Position numbers and translations under genes: made by a program. The notes beneath the pieces were generated by a model, which was not told where the DNA came from, ran no database searches, and saw only the letters and a list, made by a program, of their open reading frames with translations. Below, in pieces: positions 1 to 4,719 of a stretch of DNA of 6,370 nucleotides. The stretch spans positions 1 through 6,370 of the forward strand of contig JANYFI010000106.1 of the NCBI GenBank assembly GCA_025362765.1, written 5' to 3'. The DNA is from Ferruginibacter sp. (GTDB lineage Bacteria > Bacteroidota > Bacteroidia > Chitinophagales > Chitinophagaceae). How positions within the stretch are numbered: position 1 is the stretch's first letter; every line of letters starts with the position of its first letter.

Positions 1-91
1 CCCGTTCAAATGTTACTCTTAGTTTAACAGGGTACTTGTTACTTTTTTTAATCCTACGGGTGTCGAGGATGATGTTTAATGTTGCAGACAT
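1..91 (-). CDS. Tyrosine-type site-specific integrase, N-terminal 30 residues only (runs off left edge)
   Basis: This open frame reads leftward from an ATG at 91-89 with no stop to the window edge, giving 30 residues that begin MSATLNIILDTRRIKKSNKY and continue PVKLRVTF. That pattern (S-A-T-L-x-I-x-L-D-T-R-R, then K-x-x-x-Y-P-V-K-L-R-V) is the N-terminal arm-binding domain seen at the start of many Bacteroidetes phage-type and conjugative-element integrases. The family integrates and excises elements by strand exchange with a catalytic tyrosine. The catalytic domain lies outside the window, so whether the gene is intact cannot be judged. It starts about 190 bp from a tRNA-Val 3' fragment, the classic int-next-to-att layout, with phased repeats in between. 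No convincing promoter box or Shine-Dalgarno was found; the leader is A/T-rich, as is common in this phylum. Confidence 0.85.
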   Translation of the reverse strand, partial: MSATLNIILDTRRIKKSNKYPVKLRVTFER

Positions 92-133
92 AACTTATAA
101 TTTTTCAATTTCACAAAATCTTTCCCTTCAAAC

Positions 134-154
134 ATTTGCAAACAATTTGCAAAC
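134..154. repeat. Tandem pair ATTTGCAAAC, 11-bp period
   Basis: ATTTGCAAAC occurs at 134-143 and again at 145-154, one helical turn apart. Each copy contains the perfect palindrome TTTGCAAA. The pair lies 43 bp upstream of the integrase start. It could be an arm-type integrase or excisionase site, or an operator controlling integrase transcription. The repeat is seen directly; the role is inferred. Confidence 0.7.
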
Positions 155-163
155 AAATCATAG

Positions 164-184
164 TTAAACGTCACTTAAACGTCA
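164..184. repeat. Tandem pair TTAAACGTCA, 11-bp period
   Basis: TTAAACGTCA occurs at 164-173 and 175-184, separated by a single C. It lies between the integrase start and the attachment core. The CGTCA part recurs with the same 11-bp spacing on the other side of the core (381-396). It is a candidate integrase arm-type binding site; function is inferred from position and helical phasing only. Confidence 0.7.
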
Positions 185-235
185 TTAAGATAAAAAAGCA
201 ATAATCATGCAACAAATTGAAAATGAATACTTTAA

Positions 236-260
236 GTTAAAATCAGTTAAATCTGGTTAA
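236..260. repeat. Three phased GTTAA repeats, 10-bp period
   Basis: GTTAA occurs at 236-240, 246-250 and 256-260, the second and third being GTTAAATCTG and GTTAAGATGA type units. The spacing puts all three on one face of the helix. They end about 24 bp before the tRNA fragment. They could bind integrase, excisionase or a bending protein. In AT-rich DNA a 5-mer can recur by chance, so confidence is moderate. Confidence 0.5.
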
Positions 261-283
261 GATGAATAAAGAATTTTATCCTT

Positions 284-326
284 CTTACAAGCAGAGGGTC
301 CGCGGTTCGAACCCGTGTGCTCCCAC
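284..326 (+). other. Attachment site: 3' fragment of tRNA-Val(UAC)
   Basis: Read as tRNA parts, this stretch holds an anticodon loop CTTACAA (284-290, anticodon UAC at 286-288, valine), the 3' anticodon stem GCAGA (291-295) and a variable loop GGGTC (296-300). A T-arm follows: CGCGG, TTCGAAC, CCGTG (301-317). The acceptor strand TGCTCCC (318-324) and discriminator A325 end it. The sequence immediately upstream does not supply the 5' acceptor strand GGGAGCA, a D-arm or a matching 5' anticodon stem, so this is not a functional tRNA gene. Similarity starting at the anticodon loop is the usual footprint of a tyrosine integrase that crosses over there. The original tRNA terminator follows directly, so the chromosome side is to the right. 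Confidence 0.82.
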
Positions 327-375
327 TAAAAAGCAAAAAGGGTTTCAAGCAATTGAAACCCTTTTTGCTTTTTAG
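326..375. terminator. Bidirectional hairpin terminator behind the tRNA-Val fragment
   Basis: A perfect 23-bp inverted repeat pairs 326-348 with 353-375 around a GCAA tetraloop (349-352), which fits the stable GNRA class. The outer stem is rich in A on the left and T on the right (CTTTTTGCTTTTT on the plus strand), so it can stop transcription in both directions. It is most simply the native terminator of the tRNA-Val transcription unit left on the chromosome side of the insertion. Confidence 0.85.
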
Positions 376-378
376 TAT

Positions 379-396
379 TGCGTCAATTCTGCGTCA
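379..396. repeat. Tandem pair TGCGTCA, 11-bp period
   Basis: TGCGTCA occurs at 379-385 and 390-396, starts 11 bp apart, just past the terminator. The CGTCA core and spacing match the pair at 169-184 on the element side. It may be an arm site from a second element at the same target, or part of the target region. The relation is inferred. Confidence 0.55.
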
Positions 397-514
397 CAAA
401 CATTTCATCCGCCTTACCAAACTACTATAGAATACAGGCGCTAAAACGAAACGGTACATTTTTAAATGCTTCCATAAGTTAATCTACAAAACAAATTTTT
501 TAATCACGGGGTTG

Positions 515-556
515 GTAACCTGCAATGCTCATATTACAATAAGCGTTGCAGGTTAC
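515..556. repeat. Inverted repeat with 15-bp arms
   Basis: The arm at 515-529 (GTAACCTGCAATGCT) pairs with 542-556 (AGCGTTGCAGGTTAC) across a 12-nt loop. The outer 11 bp are perfect, followed by one G-U pair and three more pairs. No T run follows, so it is not an obvious intrinsic terminator. It could be a protein-binding palindrome, a folded small RNA or a mobile-element end. No target-site duplication is evident. Confidence 0.65.
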
Positions 557-595
557 GCTGGCCGGTCCATAACGTTATCACTCCATCTCCTTTAT

Positions 596-639
596 TTATA
601 ATCGGCAGGGGCCTCGGTTCAAACCCTCGTGCTCACCCA
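596..639 (+). pseudogene. Decayed tRNA 3'-end-like relic (second attachment site copy)
   Basis: This stretch follows the tRNA-Val fragment at 284-326 with changes: TTATAA for TTACAA, then GCAGGGG, CGGTTCAAACCC for CGGTTCGAACCC, GTGCTC and CCA. The T-loop TTCAAAC (618-624) is intact. The flanking T-stem CTCGG/CCTCG has two mismatches, and no 5' tRNA half precedes it. It is followed by a hairpin, as the first copy is. It is best read as a degraded tRNA 3' fragment left by an older integration or a tandem element. A fragment of a different tRNA species is possible. Confidence 0.55.
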
Positions 640-670
640 AAAGCCTCACAACAAGTTTTGGGATTTTTGT
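636..670 (+). terminator. Hairpin terminator behind the second tRNA-like relic
   Basis: CCCAAAA (636-642) pairs with TTTTGGG (656-662) over a 13-nt loop and is followed by ATTTTTGTT. A short stem with a T run is a plausible rho-independent terminator for plus-strand transcription. It overlaps the end of the tRNA-like relic, matching the tRNA-then-terminator order of the first copy. Confidence 0.55.
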
Positions 671-692
671 TATGCGACACATATCCGGAAAG

Positions 693-724
693 TTGATAAA
701 TAACTACCCGTTAACCTAATTCTG
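693..724 (+). promoter_or_regulatory. Possible Bacteroidetes-type promoter for the SemiSWEET gene
   Basis: TTG at 693-695 and TAATTCTG at 717-724 are 21 bp apart. The Bacteroidetes sigma-A consensus is TTG or TTTG, a spacer of about 17-23 bp, and TAnnTTTG. The downstream box has one mismatch. A start of transcription near 730 would give a leader of roughly 55 nt before the ATG at 787. This is a weak motif match in AT-rich DNA. Confidence 0.3.
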
Positions 725-786
725 CTGTACATTGACGACTTCACCACCTGCTATTAACGGCAGTCTTATTAATCTCAAAAAAATAC

Positions 787-1041
787 ATGGATATCGTTGC
801 AATTACCGGCTTTTCAGCGGCCATTCTAACCACCGCATCTTTTTTGCCGCAGGCTATTAAAACCATTCAAACAAAAGATACCAGCGGCATATCTTTGTTT
901 ATGTATTCGCTTTTTGCGCTGGGCACTTTGCTTTGGTTTCTCTTTGGCCTTTTTAGCTATAACATGCCGGTAATGATTGCCAATGCGGTTACACTGGTTT
1001 TTGCCTGTATCATTTTAGTATATAAAATAAAATACCGCTAA
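787..1041 (+). CDS. SemiSWEET sugar transporter (PQ-loop/MtN3 family)
   Basis: The 84-residue product has three hydrophobic helices at about 4-22, 36-56 and 60-80, the layout of a bacterial SemiSWEET that works as a homodimer in the inner membrane. The PQ motif is at P21-Q22 within SFLPQAIKTIQTKDTSGIS, the most diagnostic stretch of the family. W50 and N66 fall where characterised SemiSWEETs have the pocket Trp and Asn that contact sugar. Family members let mono- or disaccharides cross by facilitated diffusion, so direction follows the gradient. The length is normal (85-95 aa) and the protein looks complete. The start ATG follows an A-rich leader. The next gene, a glucose dehydrogenase-like SDR, starts 28 bp downstream, so co-transcription is likely and a glucose-type substrate is a reasonable inference. 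The substrate itself cannot be read from sequence. Confidence 0.92.
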   Translation: MDIVAITGFSAAILTTASFLPQAIKTIQTKDTSGISLFMYSLFALGTLLWFLFGLFSYNMPVMIANAVTLVFACIILVYKIKYR

Positions 1042-1069
1042 TCGTTTCTTCAACATAAAAATAAAAAAT

Positions 1070-1876
1070 ATGGCAGATAAAAAATTAACCGGGCAAACAG
1101 CATTGGTAACAGGTGCCAATTCAGGCATCGGGGAAGGGGTAGCCATTTCTTTGGGCGACGCTGGAGCTAATGTAATAGTAAACTATGTGGTAAACCCAGA
1201 TGCGGCCAATGCCGTAGTTGATCAGATAAAAAAAGCAGGCGTCAACGCTGTTGCTATTCAGGCAGACGTAAGTAAGGAAGACCAGGTAATCAGCATGTTT
1301 CAGCAGGCTGTGCAACAATTTGGCACCATTGATATTTTAGTGAATAATGCAGGCCTGCAACGGGATGCTAAATTTCACGAAATGACGCTGGCCCAGTGGC
1401 AATTGGTAATTGATATCAATCTCACCGGTCAATTTCTGTGCGCACGTGAAGCAGTAAGGGAATTTTTACGCCGGGGTATTGTTCCCGAACGCTCTGTTGC
1501 CTGTGGTAAAATTATCTGCATGAGCAGCGTACATGAATTGATCCCCTGGGGCGGACATGCCAATTATGCAACCAGCAAAGGAGGTATAAAAATGCTCATG
1601 CAGAGCCTGGCACAGGAATACGGTGCACAAAAAATCCGTGTTAACAGTATTTGCCCCGGTGCTATTAAAACACCCATTAACAAGTCGGCCTGGGATACCC
1701 CCGAAGCATACAACAATTTAATGAACCTGATACCATATAACCGGATCGGCGTACCGGAAGACATTGGCAAGCTCGCTGTATTTTTGGCTAGCGATGACAG
1801 TGATTATATCACCGGAGCCAGCATATTTATTGATGGCGGCATGACGGTGTTTAAAGGATTTTCAACAGGCGGATAG
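1070..1876 (+). CDS. SDR-family glucose 1-dehydrogenase-like oxidoreductase
   Basis: This 268-residue protein is a classical short-chain dehydrogenase. It has the nucleotide-binding TGANSGIG (14-21), DV (66-67), NNAG (92-95), structural N117, catalytic S153, Y166 and K170 (YATSK), and PG (196-197). The segment MSSVHELIPW before the catalytic Tyr and the C-terminal YITGASIFIDGGMT closely resemble Bacillus glucose 1-dehydrogenases (EC 1.1.1.47, about 261 aa), which oxidise glucose to gluconolactone with NAD(P). Where those enzymes read N-Y-R-S after strand 2, this one reads N-Y-V-V (38-41). It thus lacks the Arg that helps hold the NADP phosphate, so NAD preference is possible. A few extra residues (about 135-146) precede the strand leading to the active-site Ser. 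It is cytoplasmic, with no signal peptide. Between a sugar carrier and a glycoside hydrolase, a glucose-oxidising role fits, but other polyols or sugars cannot be excluded. Confidence 0.85.
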   Translation: MADKKLTGQTALVTGANSGIGEGVAISLGDAGANVIVNYVVNPDAANAVVDQIKKAGVNAVAIQADVSKEDQVISMFQQAVQQFGTIDILVNNAGLQRDAKFHEMTLAQWQLVIDINLTGQFLCAREAVREFLRRGIVPERSVACGKIICMSSVHELIPWGGHANYATSKGGIKMLMQSLAQEYGAQKIRVNSICPGAIKTPINKSAWDTPEAYNNLMNLIPYNRIGVPEDIGKLAVFLASDDSDYITGASIFIDGGMTVFKGFSTGG

Positions 1877-1938
1877 GGCCTTTTCCCTGCAGGAAACTAT
1901 GCGAACATAACTGAGGTAACAAACTACAGTTTACACAA

Positions 1939-1990
1939 CGCGGCTAATACTCTAAAATGCTATATCTCACAAAAGTATACCCGAGCCGCG
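1939..1990. repeat. Inverted repeat upstream of the glucosidase gene
   Basis: CGCGGCT (1939-1945) is repeated inverted as AGCCGCG (1984-1990), 38 bp apart, with weaker inner pairing of ATAC and GTAT. It ends 21 bp before the ATG at 2012. It could be a leader RNA hairpin or an operator in the 135-bp gap between the dehydrogenase and glucosidase genes. No T run follows, so it is not a typical terminator. Confidence 0.4.
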
Positions 1991-2011
1991 GCGGCCTACA
2001 ATAAAAAATAA

Positions 2012-4651
2012 ATGCCACAACAAAATATTTCAGCTGAGCAGCAGCGCTTAAACATCAATGCGCAAAAAGAAGTACCGTTGGAAAAATGGGGACCATACCT
2101 CAGCGAACGGCAATGGGGCACTGTTAGGGAAGACTACAGCGCCGATGGCGATGCCTGGAATTATTTCACGCACGAACAGTCCCGCAGCCGGGTATATCGC
2201 TGGGGCGAGGATGGCATTGCGGGCATCTGCGACCTGCACCAGAACTTATGCTTTTCCATTGCAGTATGGAATGGTAAGGACCCCATTTTAAAGGAACGTT
2301 TATTTGGCCTCACAAACACCGAGGGCAATCATGGCGAAGACGTAAAGGAATTGTATTATTATCTTGATAATACCCCTACGCATTCTTACATGAAATATTT
2401 GTATAAATATCCGCAGGCCGAATTTCCCTACCAGCTACTGTTGGATGTAAACCGCAGCCTGCCCAAAACATCGCCTGAATTTGAATTACTTGATACCGGC
2501 GTTTTTAATCAAAATAATTATTTTGATGTAGGTGTAAAATATGCCAAAAACAATACGGAAGATATCTGTGTTGAAATAGAAATTACAAACAGAAGCAATG
2601 GGCCGGCCTCCATTGTTGTATTACCGGTGCTGTGGTTTCGCAACCGGTGGCAATTTGGCGATACGCTTCAACAGCCGGTGCTGGAAAAGCTGCCGGAACT
2701 CCCAGATACAGGTGTTGTAAAAGCCACAAATGAAAAGTTGGGAAGTTATTTTTTTTATCATCAACTCACTGGTGAAACATTAATGACGGAGAATGAAACC
2801 AATACAGAGAGAGTATTTGGCTATGCCAATAAATCGCCCTTTGTAAAAGATGCTTTTCATGATGCCATTGTTCAACAGGATACCAGCCTTCATCAACAAT
2901 TACAAAATAAAACCAGCGGTACAAAATTCGCCCCTGTGTACAGGCTGGAAATTGCTCCCGGAGCATCTCAAAAGATTTACCTGCGGTTAAGTAAAGAAGA
3001 AATACAGCATCCTTTTGAAGAAACCTTCCACACAGTTTTTACCGATAGAAAAAATGAAGCGGATGAATTTTACAATACGCTGGTGCCGCCGGGCGCTTCG
3101 CCAGACAATGCCAATATACAACGTCAGGCATTTGCGGGATTGTTATGGAGCAAACAATTTTATCAATACGATATTGAGCGCTGGCTGGAAGGCGACGCTT
3201 ACAATATCCAGCCACCTGAAGAAAGAAAATATGGCAGAAATGCAGGTTGGAAACATTTGAAAATAGCCGATGTTTTATCCATGCCCGATAAATGGGAATA
3301 TCCCTGGTTTGCCTCATGGGATCTTTGTTTTCACTGTATCCCTATGGCAATGGTTGATCCTGTTTTTGCAAAAAACCAGCTGATCCTTTTATGCCGGGAA
3401 TGGTACATGAGTCCCAATGGGCAAATGCCGGCGTACGAATGGAATTTTTGTGATGTAAACCCGCCGATACAGGCCTGGGCCGCATTGCAGGTTTACCGCA
3501 TTGAAAAAGATATCCATGGCACCGCCGACATGGATTTCCTGAAGCGTATTTTTCAAAAATTAATGCTGAATTTTACCTGGTGGGCGAACAGGGAAGACAA
3601 CAACGAAAATAATATTTTTTCGGGTGGCTTTCTGGGGCTGGATAATATTGGCGTACTGGATCGCAATAGCTTACCCGCCGGCGCAACGCTGGAACAGGTA
3701 GATGCCACCGCCTGGATGGGCATGTACGCCCTTAGCATGATGGAGATGGCGTTGGAAATTGCACAAACAGATATTACTTACCAGGATGTAGTAACCAAAT
3801 TTTATGAACACTTTGTATTGATTGCAGGGTCCTTAAACGAAGCCTTGTGGGATAAGGATGATCAGTTTTTTTATGACAATTTACATACTGCTGACGGGAG
3901 CAATATAACGCTGAAAGTTCGTTCATTAGTGGGGCTAAGTGTCTTGTTTGGCGCTGGTGTAATCACAAGCGATGCCGTGCGAAAATTACCTGATTTTTGT
4001 AAACGAATGAACTATGTAAAAACTTACCGGCAACAACACAATAAGTTTTTCCCCTGCGAGCAGGTAACCGAAAATGGAGATATGCTGATCTCACTGATTC
4101 ATAAAGAACGGTTAATACAATTGCTGGAAGTTATGTTGGATGAAAGTGAATTTTTGTCTCCCGGTGGCATAAGGGCCTTATCAAAATATCACCTTCAGCA
4201 CCCATTTCACGTAAAGGTAAATCAAACTGATTTTTCCATCGGCTATTTGCCTGCCGAAAGCGATAATGGCATGTTTGGCGGCAACAGCAACTGGCGTGGT
4301 CCTGTGTGGATGCCATTGAATTTTTTACTAATTCAAACACTAAGGCAGCGGCATTTTTTTTATGGTGATAGTTTACAGCTTTCTTACCCAACCGGATCGG
4401 GCAATACAGCATCTTTGCAACAAATAGCCGATGGACTTGCAGAGAGAATCGTTGCGACATTTCAATTAAAAAGTAATAACACCAGGCCCGTAAATGGAAA
4501 AGATGACCACTTTTATCAGCAACCTGAAAATAGAGACCTGGTATTGTTTTATGAATACTATAACGGCGATACCGCAAGCGGTGTCGGCGCCTCCCACCAA
4601 ACGGGGTGGAGCAGTCTTGTAGCTGCTTTGCTGAGAAATATTCAGGCCTGA
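2012..4651 (+). CDS. MGH1/GH63-like glycoside hydrolase (glucosidase), cytoplasmic
   Basis: The 879-residue protein matches the long 'glucosidase' family with an MGH1-type (alpha/alpha)6-barrel domain related to GH63. An N-terminal beta-rich half (about 25-345) includes the family signature WGPYLSERQWGTVREDYS (26-43) and the RWGEDG, WNGKDPILKERLFGLTN and EGNHGEDVKE blocks. The barrel (about 365-875) has PWFASWD (431-437), YEWNFCD (475-481), GLDNIGVLDRN (542-552), NWRGPVW (760-766), FYEYYNGDTASG (846-857) and HQTGWSSLVA (862-871). By analogy with GH63 mannosylglycerate hydrolase and YgjK, D544 is a candidate general acid and E848, near the C-terminus, a candidate general base of an inverting mechanism; this is inference. 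There is no signal peptide, so it should act in the cytoplasm on imported alpha-glucosides, oligosaccharides or a glucosylglycerate-like osmolyte. It lies 135 bp after the dehydrogenase gene on the same strand. Length appears full. Confidence 0.85.
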   Translation: MPQQNISAEQQRLNINAQKEVPLEKWGPYLSERQWGTVREDYSADGDAWNYFTHEQSRSRVYRWGEDGIAGICDLHQNLCFSIAVWNGKDPILKERLFGLTNTEGNHGEDVKELYYYLDNTPTHSYMKYLYKYPQAEFPYQLLLDVNRSLPKTSPEFELLDTGVFNQNNYFDVGVKYAKNNTEDICVEIEITNRSNGPASIVVLPVLWFRNRWQFGDTLQQPVLEKLPELPDTGVVKATNEKLGSYFFYHQLTGETLMTENETNTERVFGYANKSPFVKDAFHDAIVQQDTSLHQQLQNKTSGTKFAPVYRLEIAPGASQKIYLRLSKEEIQHPFEETFHTVFTDRKNEADEFYNTLVPPGASPDNANIQRQAFAGLLWSKQFYQYDIERWLEGDAYNIQPPEERKYGRNAGWKHLKIADVLSMPDKWEYPWFASWDLCFHCIPMAMVDPVFAKNQLILLCREWYMSPNGQMPAYEWNFCDVNPPIQAWAALQVYRIEKDIHGTADMDFLKRIFQKLMLNFTWWANREDNNENNIFSGGFLGLDNIGVLDRNSLPAGATLEQVDATAWMGMYALSMMEMALEIAQTDITYQDVVTKFYEHFVLIAGSLNEALWDKDDQFFYDNLHTADGSNITLKVRSLVGLSVLFGAGVITSDAVRKLPDFCKRMNYVKTYRQQHNKFFPCEQVTENGDMLISLIHKERLIQLLEVMLDESEFLSPGGIRALSKYHLQHPFHVKVNQTDFSIGYLPAESDNGMFGGNSNWRGPVWMPLNFLLIQTLRQRHFFYGDSLQLSYPTGSGNTASLQQIADGLAERIVATFQLKSNNTRPVNGKDDHFYQQPENRDLVLFYEYYNGDTASGVGASHQTGWSSLVAALLRNIQA

Positions 4652-4719
4652 TTAAACTTTTGAAAGGCCGGTAAGTCGTAACTGTTTATCAACATTAAAG
4701 AATGCCTGATTGAAAACAA

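Larger units (their letters stand above)
1..326. mobile_element. Right end of an integrative element inserted in tRNA-Val
   Basis: Three things support an element end here: a leftward integrase start at 91, clustered helically phased direct repeats at 134-260, and a tRNA-Val 3' fragment at 284-326 not preceded by the tRNA 5' half. In elements that insert in a tRNA 3' half, the intact tRNA is rebuilt at one end and a displaced 3' fragment marks the other. The fragment here therefore places the element body to the left, beyond the window. The crossover probably lies in the anticodon loop (284-290), because similarity to a tRNA stops there. Type (prophage, ICE or island) and size cannot be told from this window. 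Confidence 0.7.
397..786. other. Gene-free stretch with att relics and inverted repeats
   Basis: I see no credible coding sequence here on either strand. The stretch holds a 15-bp inverted repeat (515-556), the palindrome ATAACGTTAT (569-578), a decayed tRNA 3'-end-like sequence (about 596-639), a hairpin with a T run (636-670) and a possible promoter (693-724) for the downstream SemiSWEET gene. Bases 397-514 show nothing I can name. The layout reads as scarring from repeated integration and loss next to a tRNA target. Confidence 0.6.

Noticed and set aside
134..260. A CRISPR array or plasmid origin iterons
   Set aside because: Repeats are only 5-10 bp with no spacers of uniform CRISPR size, differ between sets, and sit between int and att; no replication initiator gene is visible.
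250..326. A complete tRNA gene ending at 326
   Set aside because: The T-arm, anticodon loop and 3' acceptor strand are good, but the upstream 35-40 bases have no D-arm, no 5' acceptor GGGAGCA and a mismatched 5' anticodon stem.
569..578. Palindrome ATAACGTTAT as an operator
   Set aside because: It is only 10 bp, does not extend further, and lies over 200 bp from the nearest start codon.
1121..1318. Minus-strand open frame within the dehydrogenase gene (and similar antisense frames at 1564-1770, 2048-2239, 2766-2966, 3039-3317, 3553-3738, 4131-4577)
   Set aside because: All lie inside strongly supported plus-strand genes and their translations show no recognisable domain or plausible composition.
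1877..1900. TTTCC-CTGCA-GGAAA as a terminator after the dehydrogenase gene
   Set aside because: The stem is only 5 bp and no T run follows.
2058..2291. Plus-strand overlapping frame inside the glucosidase gene (also 3015-3260)
   Set aside because: These are out-of-frame shadows of a highly conserved protein; there is no frameshift in the main frame to explain.
4652..4719. A promoter for the barrel gene
   Set aside because: No TAnnTTTG-like box at suitable spacing from a TTG/TTTG could be found; the best candidates had several mismatches.
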